Under the pieces are notes generated by a model. It worked only from the letters and a program-made list of their open reading frames with translations. It was not told where the DNA came from and ran no database searches. Both the position numbers and the translations under genes were made by a program. A DNA stretch of 64,000 bases, from assembly GCA_963813635.1 (NCBI GenBank), contig CAWEZO010000014.1, positions 1 through 64,000 of the forward strand. The letters run 5' to 3'. This DNA is from JBBRZM01 sp963813635 (GTDB taxonomy: Bacteria; Actinomycetota; Acidimicrobiia; IMCC26256; JBBRZM01). Each line of letters opens with the position of its first letter. Position 1 is the first letter of the stretch. Below, piece by piece: positions 17,914 to 25,860 of this stretch.

Positions 17914-18297
17914 TTATTCGATGTAGCGCATGAGTGGCGCGCTGCTGGTCGGCGCGGGCGGCGACCGCAGCTTGATAGTGGGCGATGGCCTCGCGGCGCT
18001 TGCGGTTCTGTCGTATGACGGCTCGCACGATGAAGAAGAGGGCGAGCGGTGCGTGCTGAACGAATACGTGCCGTCGCGGCATTTGGCACTCGCCCCTTGC
18101 GGCGGGCTGTCGGATTGGGTCGGCCGAGAAATGCAGTCTCCATCGGAGTTCTCATACTCATTTGCTGAGCAACTCTGGGCGAAGACGACGGGTCCCTCCG
18201 GCACCGGCGACTGCGTTGGCGACGCGGTAGCGGTGGCCGTCGTGCCAGCGATCGCAGCCGCCGTCGCTGCCGCGATGAGCAGCCTTCGAATCATCAA
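17914..18297 (-). pseudogene. DUF3761-type exported protein with disrupted C-terminus
   Basis: MMIRRLLIAAATAAAIAG with ATASP forms a signal peptide. NSDGDCISRPTQSDSPPQGA and CRDGTYSFSTHRS match the DUF3761 repeat seen in secreted mycobacterial proteins. The family normally continues with a GTCSHHGGV-type ending. Here the reading changes after THRS to an unrelated Ser/Pro-rich tail. The overlapping frame encodes LFFIVRAVIRQNRKRREAI and AAVAARADQQR, which look like a piece of a membrane-anchored mycobacterial protein. This suggests a deletion that fused two genes. Confidence 0.5.
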
Positions 18298-18456
18298 GCC
18301 CCCCTCGTGATAACAGCGCTTCTACTTATTGGCCCCCGCTGACCCAGCAAACTCGGTGAAGCCGTTCACGAGGCTACGTTCTGGATTCGTCTAGCAACAG
18401 GGTCCAAAGTCACAGCTAACTAGGGACCCAAGGAATCGCTGCTGGAGGAAGGCCGG

Positions 18457-18747
18457 TTAAGTCGAGTTGAGCGCGTACCGGAGATCGTTCAGTCGCTGGG
18501 CGACGGATGATTTGACCGCATACCTGGAATGGGCACTGCGACGCCTTCGCCCAGGCCATTCAGCTGACAGCTTCCGCTGCATCGACCGCTGAGTTCGGCT
18601 GGCGATGATCAAAGCGAACAGGTGGATTGCCAACTTGCCGTACCGCGCTCGCCGCGTTCGTCTTCTGGTCGCGCCGGCGCGGTGGCCGAGGTAGTAACCG
18701 AGCCACAGGGCCGGCACCGCCGAACAGATCACCACAAGCGCCGTCAT
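18457..18747 (-). CDS. Small membrane protein of mycobacterial type
   Basis: From ATG 18745-18747: one membrane helix (ALVVICSAVPALWLGYYLG) followed at once by a basic stretch HRAGATRRRTRRARYGKLA and a second hydrophobic segment LFALIIASRTQRSMQRK. Proteins with this order, a glycine-tyrosine helix then Arg-rich loop, are common in mycobacteria with no known function. A longer frame starts at 18900 but its added part looks non-coding. Confidence 0.5.
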   Translation of the reverse strand: MTALVVICSAVPALWLGYYLGHRAGATRRRTRRARYGKLAIHLFALIIASRTQRSMQRKLSAEWPGRRRRSAHSRYAVKSSVAQRLNDLRYALNST

Positions 18748-18912
18748 GAGAATGAGGGTGCTGTGTCGCTGTCGCGACAAGATCACGGGCGAGACACACC
18801 TCGGCGAACAAGTAGCACGGCGACCGGAAACCAGCTTCCTCGGCGAATTCTCAGCGGTCTGGAACAGGTGGGCGCAATAATCACGGTGGGCCGGGAGCAA
18901 AGGAAGTGAGCG

Positions 18913-19161
18913 ATGAAGAAAATGGCTGCAGCGCTATTGACAGCCGCGGCGACGGCAGTAGCGCCGATCGCCATTTGTTCGGTGGCGCAGGCTGATGTGT
19001 GCGCCAGTGCGGGTGGGCGCCATTTCTCCGCGGGGGGCTGCACGAACGTAGCCGGTGACGTGGCTATAGCCTCCGCCGCCACCCCATACGTCCTTGGCGA
19101 GGTGCCGTGCTACACGGCAGAGGGTGTGCCCTATTACACACCTCCTGGCGACCCCTGCTAG
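18913..19161 (+). CDS. Small exported protein, 82 residues
   Basis: MKKMAAALLTAAATAVAPI and CSVAQA form a signal peptide with cleavage before DVCASAGG. The mature peptide of about 55 residues has four cysteines (DVCASAG, GGCTNVAG, VPCYTAEG, GDPC) and probably two disulfides. No recognised domain. Preceded by GGAAGTGAGCG, a usable ribosome-binding site. Confidence 0.6.
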   Translation: MKKMAAALLTAAATAVAPIAICSVAQADVCASAGGRHFSAGGCTNVAGDVAIASAATPYVLGEVPCYTAEGVPYYTPPGDPC

Positions 19162-19207
19162 CTGTGCAAACAACGCCGACCGCGTGAGCGGCGGCTGCAG
19201 CTACCGC

Positions 19208-19543
19208 TCAGCTATAGGGCGAGTCGGCGTATCCCGGGCAGTAGGCCTGGACCGATTCGGCTATGAAGAGCGACATCTGGGCCGGAGTCATTGCGGTGTT
19301 GCTGAGCATGGTCTCTTGAACGCCCGCACCCGACCGCCCGGCTGAAAACGCCTCGCAGACTTCCTGTGCTTTTGTGATCACGGTTGCCGAGGTGGAGAAC
19401 ATGATCCCCTCGGCGGCCACCCTGCGCAGGAATTCTTGGTCGGTCGCGTCGGCGGTGGCGGGTGCGGCGGTGGTCAGGCCCAGGGCGGCCACCGCTGTCG
19501 CTATGCCGACGAACTTGGCGATGCTGTAGCGGGCGAACATCAT
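19208..19543 (-). CDS. DUF732 family exported protein
   Basis: Start chosen at ATG 19541-19543, behind AGGAGT. MMFARYSIAKFVGIATAV and PATADA give a signal peptide. The mature domain fits DUF732: DQEFLRRVAAEGIMF, AQEVCEAFSAGRSG and ESVQAYCPGYADSP, with the two conserved cysteines. DUF732 proteins are small secreted helical proteins nearly restricted to mycobacteria; function unknown. Confidence 0.85.
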   Translation of the reverse strand: MMFARYSIAKFVGIATAVAALGLTTAAPATADATDQEFLRRVAAEGIMFSTSATVITKAQEVCEAFSAGRSGAGVQETMLSNTAMTPAQMSLFIAESVQAYCPGYADSPYS

Positions 19544-19779
19544 GATCACTCCTCACGCCGGGCCGAAGGCGAGACTGCGCCTCGGTTCATCTTGGCAAAC
19601 GGTGGGCTGGCCGCACAGCTCATTGAGGTCTTGAGCAGTAACACAAAGGCGGTTATCCGTGAAGAGCGAGTCCTATGATGGCGCGGCGTACACCGCCCAC
19701 CTGTCGCACGCGCGTTGGCGTGCACCGAGAGTGGTGCGCGGTTGAGATCCGCGCAAACCTAGGTCACAAAGCCCAAGAC

Positions 19780-19809
19780 GCCCGCCAGGTTCGATTCCTG
19801 CCGGGGCGG
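19780..19809 (+). other. tRNA-like 3' fragment (T-arm and acceptor strand only)
   Basis: CCAGG-TTCGATT-CCTG forms a T-arm with four pairs and a standard loop, followed by CGGGGCG and G where the acceptor 3' strand and discriminator would be. No matching 5' half is present upstream. It could be the remnant of a tRNA gene or an old attachment site, or chance. Confidence 0.25.
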
Positions 19810-19941
19810 TGTCTGACCAGCATAAACGCAATCCCGCGCAAGATTCACGCAACAAGGGTTCGGCGTGACACCGAGAAGACAGGCCACGCCGCCGAACTCG
19901 ACCGACTCGGATAGCCTGTCCGCTGGTCGGAAGGAAAACGA

Positions 19942-20850
19942 ATGTCCCTCCCTGTAACGCATCGTGGAATCATCGTCGGTGTCGATGGGTCGTCAGTATC
20001 AAAGCTCGCCGTTGACTGGGCGGCACGCGACGCGGCGATGCGCAACATTGCCCTCACCGTGGTCAACGTACAAGACCCGCCGATGCTGCTGACAGAACCA
20101 ACGCCCTTTACGTTTGGGGGTGGTATGTCGATGGCGCCCGGGTACCTGGAATGGCAGCAGGATGCGGGACGCGAGATCCTCAATGACGCACTCAAGACCG
20201 TCGAGGACGCCACCAAGGGCAGCCCGATCGAGGTCACCAGTGAGATGGTCAACGGCCCGGCGGTACGCACGCTGGTCGATCTGTCGAAGGAGGCTCAGCT
20301 GGTCGTGGTCGGCAGCCGGGGACGTGGTGCGCTGGCCCGTGTGCTGCTCGGCTCGGTCAGCACCGGCCTGGTGAACCATGCGCACTGCCCGGTGGCGGTC
20401 ATCCATGACCAGGACCCGCTGATGGCGCACCCGTCGGAGGCGCCGGTGGTGGTCGGCATCGACGGTTCGCCCGCGTCGGAACTGGCCACCTCAATCGCCT
20501 TCGACGAAGCATCGTGGCGCGAGGCGGAGCTGGTGGCCGTGCACGCCTGGAGCGACACCGGGGTGTTCGAGTTCCCCGGCGTCGACTGGTCAACGATGCA
20601 GGCGCTGGGCGAGGAGAGCCTCAGTGAGCGGCTTGCGGGCTGGCAGGAGCGCTACCCCGACGTCTTGGTGCGCCGCATCGTCGTCGCCGACCGACCGGCA
20701 CAGGAGCTCGTCGAGCAGTCCGAGTCCGCGCAGCTGGTCATCGTCGGCAGCCACGGCCGGGGAGGATTCACCGGGATGCTGCTGGGTTCGGTCAGCACCG
20801 CGGTGGCCCAGTCCGCCCAGGTGCCTGTGATCGTCGCCCGTCGGCCCTAA
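19942..20850 (+). CDS. Universal stress protein, two Usp domains
   Basis: A 302-residue protein with two tandem Usp domains (about 8-150 and 160-300). Each has the ATP-binding signature: VVVGSRGRGALARVLLGS and VIVGSHGRGGFTGMLLGS, plus the N-terminal strand GIIVGVDGSSVSK / VVVGIDGSPAS. It resembles Rv2623-type ATP-binding stress proteins that slow growth under hypoxia. No clear DosR box was seen in the 390-bp upstream gap. ATG 19942 follows AAGGAAAACGA. Confidence 0.9.
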   Translation: MSLPVTHRGIIVGVDGSSVSKLAVDWAARDAAMRNIALTVVNVQDPPMLLTEPTPFTFGGGMSMAPGYLEWQQDAGREILNDALKTVEDATKGSPIEVTSEMVNGPAVRTLVDLSKEAQLVVVGSRGRGALARVLLGSVSTGLVNHAHCPVAVIHDQDPLMAHPSEAPVVVGIDGSPASELATSIAFDEASWREAELVAVHAWSDTGVFEFPGVDWSTMQALGEESLSERLAGWQERYPDVLVRRIVVADRPAQELVEQSESAQLVIVGSHGRGGFTGMLLGSVSTAVAQSAQVPVIVARRP

Positions 20851-20857
20851 AGGCGGA

Positions 20858-20871
20858 GGCCATTTTTGGCC
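20858..20871 (+). terminator. Short hairpin GGCCA-TTTT-TGGCC after the stress protein gene
   Basis: Five-bp stem with a four-base loop, 8 bp after the stop codon. A weak terminator candidate; no T tract follows. Confidence 0.35.
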
Positions 20872-21048
20872 GTAGGCTCGTCACCATCTGACACCGTGCC
20901 CGCCCATGCTGTTCTGCAGATCGCGGCAAATTTGACCTATAGCTACCTCTCGTGATTTCGTTGCCACAGCCCGCCGACTTGTCAGGTCATATTCAGGTCA
21001 TGCCGCCGGATTTCCGGCGTTGAAAGCACCTCTGACCAGCGCTAACAG

Positions 21049-21123
21049 TGGTGCGCGATACTGGGATTGAACCAGTGACCTCTTCCGTGTCAGGGAAGCG
21101 CTCTCCCGCTGAGCTAATCGCGC
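21049..21123 (-). tRNA. tRNA-Val (GAC)
   Basis: Cloverleaf on the minus strand: acceptor GCGCGAT/ATCGCGC, anticodon stem CTTCC/GGAAG with loop CTGACAC (anticodon GAC), T-arm ACTGG-TTCAATC-CCAGT. CCA is encoded (TGG at 21049-21051 on the plus strand). Confidence 0.95.
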
Positions 21124-21135
21124 TGGGAAATAAAT

Positions 21136-21209
21136 TGGAGGTGGAGACGGGAATCGAACCCGTGTGCACGGCTTTGCAGGCCGTTGCCTCACCACTCGGC
21201 CACTCCACC
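21136..21209 (-). tRNA. tRNA-Cys (GCA)
   Basis: Acceptor GGTGGAG/CTCCACC, anticodon loop CTGCAAA (GCA), T-arm ACGGG-TTCGATT-CCCGT, discriminator T and encoded CCA. It lies 12 bp upstream, on the same strand, of tRNA-Val(GAC). Confidence 0.95.
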
Positions 21210-21237
21210 GCTGGGATTGATGCGATTCGCACCTTCG

Positions 21238-21310
21238 AGCGGATGACGGGATTCGAACCCGCGACCCTCACCTTGGCAAGGTGATGCGCTACCAACTGCG
21301 CTACATCCGC
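21238..21310 (-). tRNA. tRNA-Gly (GCC)
   Basis: Acceptor GCGGATG/CATCCGC, anticodon loop TTGCCAA (GCC), T-arm CGGG-TTCGAAT-CCCG. CCA is not encoded. First gene of the Gly-Cys-Val minus-strand tRNA cluster. Confidence 0.95.
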
Positions 21311-21472
21311 GCGCAACGGGCGAGATCGTCGCCCCGTGCGAAGCACGACGATAGTCCAGTGAGCGTGCCCACACAAATTCCTTGCTCAGGCCGTGTCGGT
21401 CGCTATCTGCACCGCGATCTGGGCGCAAGCGCCGGTCGTGCTAATCTTCGACGTCGTTCGCCTCTCGGCGCC

Positions 21473-21544
21473 GGTCCCGTGGCTCAGTGGGAGAGCGTCC
21501 GCTTCACACGCGGAAGGTCGCTGGTTCGATCCCAGCCGGGACCA
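21473..21544 (+). tRNA. tRNA-Val (CAC), at the junction of the two halves
   Basis: Acceptor GGTCCCG/CGGGACC, anticodon stem TCCGC/GCGGA with loop TTCACAC (CAC), T-arm GCTGG-TTCGATC-CCAGC. It points toward the accessory half of the window and is the last clearly mycobacterial core feature, so its 3' end is a plausible integration site. Confidence 0.95.
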
Positions 21545-21909
21545 CACACATCAATGCACGTAATAGGCTGTATCTAGTCCAGCGAAGCAAGTTCCGTGCC
21601 ATCTGTGTGCCATGACGTATCTGACAACGCGCGATGTCAGTACCTGTGAATAGCCAAACTGGGCCAAACACCCCGTGGCCACCCACCTCGCGGCGGCCAA
21701 AGCAAGGCCGAGCGCGCCAACGCGAACTTGGCCCTTCATCCGCTCCGGCGGCGGTGTCCTGTACGGCCATTGAGCCTCCGATGCCGATCGATGTTGGGGG
21801 ATCGGTGGTGTCGGGCGAGAACACCTAATTCCTCCGCCAACTCGCGCAAGCTTGGCCATGTCCACCTCGGTCATGGTTTCTTAACTCACACCCACGGTCA
21901 GGGCACCAG
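21545..21909. other. Gene-free stretch after tRNA-Val: putative island boundary
   Basis: 365 bp without a credible gene. The sequence TGCCATCTGTGTGCCATGAC and other short repeats of TGTGCC occur here. No integrase could be read on either strand, and no second copy of the tRNA-Val 3' end was noticed elsewhere in the window. The frames that stay open here show no known motif. Confidence 0.4.
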
Positions 21910-23502
21910 TCAGTCCGCTTCCTGCTCTCGGCGGCGGCGGGCGATGTCCTTAGGGTTGGTGGTAGCGGTCCCACTACTGAACTCCTCCGCGAGTTTGCGC
22001 AGCAGCGCTCCCTCTTGAGCGGTTGGGGTGTCGACCCCAACTAGATACCCAGATTCCGGTTCACCGGTGTCGCCGTCGCCGCGGCGCACGAAGCCGAACA
22101 TGTCGGCCGGCTCGCCGCTCAGCTTGTGTACCGCCGTCTCGAGCGGCATGAGCTCGCGTTCGCGCACCCACGTGCCGAGCAGGTCGGTGGGCAGCGGCGC
22201 GTCGCACAGCTGGTCGATGTGCGCGCCGGCGTCCGAGAGTCCCAACACGACATGTTCGTGCGTGAGCAGGTGGCCCACGGCATCGACGTCGTCGTTGGCG
22301 ATGTAGGCGCGAAAGCGCGTCGTGAGATCTTCGGCGAGCGCCAGCTCGCACATCACGTCGAGCGGGCTACAGCCGCGCTCACCGGCGAGGTTGCTCACCC
22401 GGCGACCCTCCAGCTCGGGGAACTGCTGCGACTCGGAGACCTCGAAGGTCTCCCAGCGCGGCTTCATCGGTGAAGTCTCGAGATCTGCCGCCGCCCGGGA
22501 CCGCCAGGCCGGATCGCGGTACGCGGCAATGCGTGCCTCGCGGTCGCCCTGCATGAGCTCACCGAAGACCTTGCCGGTGTTGAGGCTGTAGGCGTCGGCC
22601 ATCGTGAACTGCATCGTGAGCGGCCGTGGCGTGACCTGCGGCCAGACCTGCGCGCCGCGCGACACGCCCTGCTCGTGCAGCTTGACCGGCTCCAGGTGCT
22701 TGCCGCCCGGGGACGCGAACAGCGGGTAGGTGAAGGGCCGTCCGACGCGCGGCTGCCACTCGTAGACGTCCGCGTAGCTGCACTGCTCACCGGGGGTGAT
22801 GAGCACCACGCCCTTGCCCGCCTCGCCGGCCGCGAGGAACAGCGCCTCGACCTCGTCGCGCTCGGCGTAGCGGCTCGGGACCGGCTTGCCGTCCACGCCG
22901 CGGTGAGCGTACGAGAAGCTGGTCGAGAATCCCGCCGCCCCTTCGCCGATCGCCTCGCGCACGAGCGCGCTCATGTGCTCGATTTCCTCCGCCGTTGCGG
23001 CGCGCTCGTAGGCCGCGTCTCCCATGACGTAGAGCCGCAAGGCGGAGTGCCCGATGTACGCCGTGAAGTTGAGCACCGTCCCGCGCCGGCGGATCGACTC
23101 CAGATATTCGGGGAACGTCTCGAAGTCCCAGGAGATGCCCGCGACCAGCGTCGCGGGGTCCATGTCCTCGACGTTCTCGAGCGTGTGCACGATCACGTCG
23201 TGGTGCTCGGGGCGGGTCGGGGCGATGGCGAAGCCGCAGTTGCCGGCCACGACGGTCGTGACACCGTGATACGACGACGGCCGGAGCGCGGGATCCCAGA
23301 AGACCTGAGCGTCGTAGTGGGTGTGAATGTCGATGAATCCGGGCGCGACGGCGCAGCCCGACGCATCGAGCTCGCGCTCGCCGCGCAGGTTCGGCCCGAT
23401 CTCGCGGATGAGGCCATCCGCGATCGCGACATCCGCGACGCGACCAGGCGCACCGCTCCCGTCGAAGACCGTTCCGCCGCGGATCACGAGATCAGCCGAC
23501 AT
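21910..23502 (-). CDS. Amidohydrolase, N-acyl-D-amino-acid deacylase-like, altered C-terminus
   Basis: A 530-residue metal-dependent hydrolase of the amidohydrolase_3 group. The strand-1 metal motif is FIDIHTHYDAQ (HxH), with further ligands expected at GVTTVVAGNCGF and GLSDAGAHIDQLCDA (catalytic Asp). The family usually ends with a beta-sandwich built from KAADVVVFDP-type strands; here the match fades after GEPADMFGFVRRGD and the end is a charged tail KDIARRRREQEAD. The gene is last in a seven-gene minus-strand operon and its 3' end faces the putative island edge, so the tail may be a recombination product. Upstream VOC gene overlaps by 11 bp. Confidence 0.82.
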   Translation of the reverse strand: MSADLVIRGGTVFDGSGAPGRVADVAIADGLIREIGPNLRGERELDASGCAVAPGFIDIHTHYDAQVFWDPALRPSSYHGVTTVVAGNCGFAIAPTRPEHHDVIVHTLENVEDMDPATLVAGISWDFETFPEYLESIRRRGTVLNFTAYIGHSALRLYVMGDAAYERAATAEEIEHMSALVREAIGEGAAGFSTSFSYAHRGVDGKPVPSRYAERDEVEALFLAAGEAGKGVVLITPGEQCSYADVYEWQPRVGRPFTYPLFASPGGKHLEPVKLHEQGVSRGAQVWPQVTPRPLTMQFTMADAYSLNTGKVFGELMQGDREARIAAYRDPAWRSRAAADLETSPMKPRWETFEVSESQQFPELEGRRVSNLAGERGCSPLDVMCELALAEDLTTRFRAYIANDDVDAVGHLLTHEHVVLGLSDAGAHIDQLCDAPLPTDLLGTWVRERELMPLETAVHKLSGEPADMFGFVRRGDGDTGEPESGYLVGVDTPTAQEGALLRKLAEEFSSGTATTNPKDIARRRREQEAD

Positions 23503-23911
23503 CAGAGCTCCCCCCTCGATAGATCATGAACTCCAGAAGGTTCCCGTCCGGGTCGCGCAGGTACACGCTTGACGCTTCGACCCGGCGACCACCCTGCCGC
23601 GCGACTGGCCCCTCGATGATTTCGGCTCCTGCTGTGTCGAGCAGCGCGCTCAGAGCTTCCGGTGAACCGTCCCACACGAAGCAGAGATCCCCGCACGGCG
23701 GCAACGCCCGAGGTGCGCGCAGGCTGAAGCCTTCCCGTTGCCAGGTTGCGGGACGATGGAAGTTGATCATCTGGTCTCCGACATAGACGGACACGACGTG
23801 GGGGTGCTCCGCGACCTGCAGTCCGAGCGAGCGATAGAACGCCACCGTGGCCTCAGTGTCCTGCATCGGGAGGGATACATGGTCGAAGCTGCTCACTCTC
23901 CCTTGCGTCAT
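23492..23911 (-). CDS. VOC/glyoxalase-fold protein
   Basis: A 139-residue single vicinal-oxygen-chelate protein: FDHVSLPMQDTEATVAFYRS at the N-terminus (first metal His) and SVYLRDPDGNLLEFMIY at the C-terminus (metal Glu), with INFHRP as another possible ligand. Such proteins act as dioxygenases, epimerases, lyases or antibiotic-binding proteins. Its place inside the operon between two amidohydrolases suggests a ring-cleavage or isomerase step. Confidence 0.85.
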   Translation of the reverse strand: MTQGRVSSFDHVSLPMQDTEATVAFYRSLGLQVAEHPHVVSVYVGDQMINFHRPATWQREGFSLRAPRALPPCGDLCFVWDGSPEALSALLDTAGAEIIEGPVARQGGRRVEASSVYLRDPDGNLLEFMIYRGGSSDVG

Positions 23912-23926
23912 CGCGTGTGACCGTGC

Positions 23927-25039
23927 TCAGGAGACATGTGTGAAGCCGTACAGCCGGGCACAGTTGGTCGCCGTGATCTTGCGGCGGTCCGCTCCGGGCA
24001 GCGTGCCGAGCGTCTCCTCGATCACACGCCGCGAGTTGGGGAAGGTGCTGTCAGTGTGCGGATAGTCGGACGCCCACATGCACGAGTCGGCGCCCAGGAG
24101 CGGAATGAGCTGCGCGCCGAGCTCGTCCTCCTCGAAGGTGGCCATTACCTGGCGCCGGAACAGCTCGCTCGGCGGGGTCTCGGTCGCGTAGTCGAGGTGG
24201 TCGCGCAGGGCGCGCCACTCCAGGTCCATCCGCGCCAAGAAGTACGGCAGCCACCCGACGCCCGACTCCGCGAGCACGAGCTCGAGGCCGGGGTGCCGCT
24301 CGAGTGCTCCGCAGAACACCATGGTGGCGAGCGGCTCGTCGAGCTGCATCGGCAACAGCGTGGCGAACGCGGCCGACTGCCACTTGCCGATGCGGTAGCT
24401 GAGCTTCGAGGACGTGCCGCCCCTGATGTGGAAGCTGATCGGTAAGCCGGTCTGTTCCGCGGCTGCCCAGAGCCGGTCCCAGGCCGGGTCGCCGACGTCG
24501 ATGTCGAAGACGCTGATGATCGCGCCGCGATGGCCCCGCGCCGCGCAGCGCTCGAGCTCGTCGGCGGCGGTCTGCGCAGAGTGGCCGGGGAGGAACGCGA
24601 GCACGCACAGCCGGTCAGGGTCGACCGCGTTGAACTCCTCGATCGCCCAGTCGTTCCACGCCGCGTAGCACGCGGTCTGCAGCGCGGCGTCTTGAATCGG
24701 AAAACCGAGCGAGAGCGGTCCGTAGATCACCGAGGCCCACAGGCCGTCGCGTTTCAGGTCCTGCAGCCGCAGCTCGGGATTGCCGGCGCGGAAGCCGTCG
24801 TCGTCGATCCCGGCACGCCCGATCGCGTTGAGCTGCTTCGCGAGCTTGCTCTTCGGCGACCTCCCGCTGCGGCCCATCACGGTGTCGTCGCACACCCAGA
24901 CTGCCTCGCCATCGCGCGTGAGCACGCGTGGACCGCGCTCGGCCAGCGCGCTCGGCAACCGCGACTCCCACAGCTCAGGCGGCACCGCGTACAGGTCCAG
25001 ATGATCGTCGCAGGAATAGACGCTCGTACCCTGATCCAT
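23927..25039 (-). CDS. Amidohydrolase_2 family protein (ACMSD/LigW-like)
   Basis: About 370 residues. The N-terminal metal motif is SCDDHLDLYAVP (DxH-type), internal SFHIRGGT gives another histidine, and the catalytic Asp is in WASDYPHTDSTFP, typical of the 2-amino-3-carboxymuconate-6-semialdehyde decarboxylase group. These enzymes decarboxylate or hydrolyse C-C bonds. ATG 25037-25039 is chosen because it gives the standard start; longer frames overlap the SDR gene. A second member of the same family is at 29277. Confidence 0.83.
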   Translation of the reverse strand: MDQGTSVYSCDDHLDLYAVPPELWESRLPSALAERGPRVLTRDGEAVWVCDDTVMGRSGRSPKSKLAKQLNAIGRAGIDDDGFRAGNPELRLQDLKRDGLWASVIYGPLSLGFPIQDAALQTACYAAWNDWAIEEFNAVDPDRLCVLAFLPGHSAQTAADELERCAARGHRGAIISVFDIDVGDPAWDRLWAAAEQTGLPISFHIRGGTSSKLSYRIGKWQSAAFATLLPMQLDEPLATMVFCGALERHPGLELVLAESGVGWLPYFLARMDLEWRALRDHLDYATETPPSELFRRQVMATFEEDELGAQLIPLLGADSCMWASDYPHTDSTFPNSRRVIEETLGTLPGADRRKITATNCARLYGFTHVS

Positions 25040-25065
25040 GTGCTCCACCTCTCCGCTCCGAACCA

Positions 25066-25860
25066 TCACTCGGCATCGCGCTCGGGCGCGGCCATCAAGT
25101 CCCGCAGAAGGTTGACCGGCGCACCGGCCGTCGTCCCACCGTCCACCGGCAACACGATCCCGGTGATCTGTGCCGACTGTTCGCTCGCGAGGTACAGCGC
25201 GGCGTTCGCGACATCTCTCGGCAGCCCGTGCCGGCGCAACGGCTGGGTCAGTCGCATGACGGTGCCCATGTCGTAACGAGTCATCTCGGTGGCGATGTGG
25301 CCCGGCGCGATGCAGTTCACACGGATGCCGTGTGGTGCGAGCTCGATCGCCATGCACCTGCTGAAGTGGTTCACGGCTGCCTTCGCGGCGCGATAGGTCA
25401 TCACACCACCGCCGGCGTTGATCCCGGCGATCGAAGAATTGTTGATGATCGAACCGCCCTCGTGCTTCGCCATGTGGCGAGCGGCGCGCTGGCTGCAGAC
25501 CATGACGCCGAAGAGGTTGACGGCCATCATGCGCTGAAAGTCCTGCATCTCGTCATCCAGGAAGCCCCCGATCGACTCCCCGATCCCGGCGTTGTTGAAC
25601 ATGACGTGGAGCCCGCCGAAGCGCGCCACGGCGAAATCGACGAGATCCTGGACTTCATCCGCATCGGCGACGTCGGTCTGCTTGAACGCGGCCGCCGCGC
25701 CGAGTTGCTTCGCCAGCTCCTCGCCGCGCGCGGCGTCAATATCCGCGACGACGACCTGGGCGCCTTCCTCCACGAAGCGCTCGACCGTCGCGCTACCGAG
25801 GCCGGTGGCGCCACCCGTCACGATCGCGACCTTTCCCGCGAGCTCCTGATCCACCATCAT
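25066..25860 (-). CDS. Short-chain dehydrogenase/reductase
   Basis: A 264-residue classical SDR. Cofactor loop IVTGGATGLGSATVERF, structural FNNAGIG, catalytic Ser in SSIAGINAGGG and YRAAKAA (YxxxK), and the C-terminal LPVDGGTTAG. VVADIDAARG after strand 2 has an Asp, which favours NAD+ over NADP+. It would oxidise an alcohol made by the P450s. The start ATG 25860 overlaps the stop of the upstream aldo/keto reductase (ATGA). Confidence 0.92.
   Translation of the reverse strand: MMVDQELAGKVAIVTGGATGLGSATVERFVEEGAQVVVADIDAARGEELAKQLGAAAAFKQTDVADADEVQDLVDFAVARFGGLHVMFNNAGIGESIGGFLDDEMQDFQRMMAVNLFGVMVCSQRAARHMAKHEGGSIINNSSIAGINAGGGVMTYRAAKAAVNHFSRCMAIELAPHGIRVNCIAPGHIATEMTRYDMGTVMRLTQPLRRHGLPRDVANAALYLASEQSAQITGIVLPVDGGTTAGAPVNLLRDLMAAPERDAE

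Noticed and set aside
21048..21284. Open frame across the tRNA genes encoding GIEPVTSS-like peptides
   Set aside because: These are translations of tRNA T-arms, a known artefact; the tRNAs explain the sequence.
21551..21874. Possible integrase remnant after tRNA-Val
   Set aside because: Open frames exist, but no tyrosine-recombinase R-H-R-Y pattern could be read on either strand.
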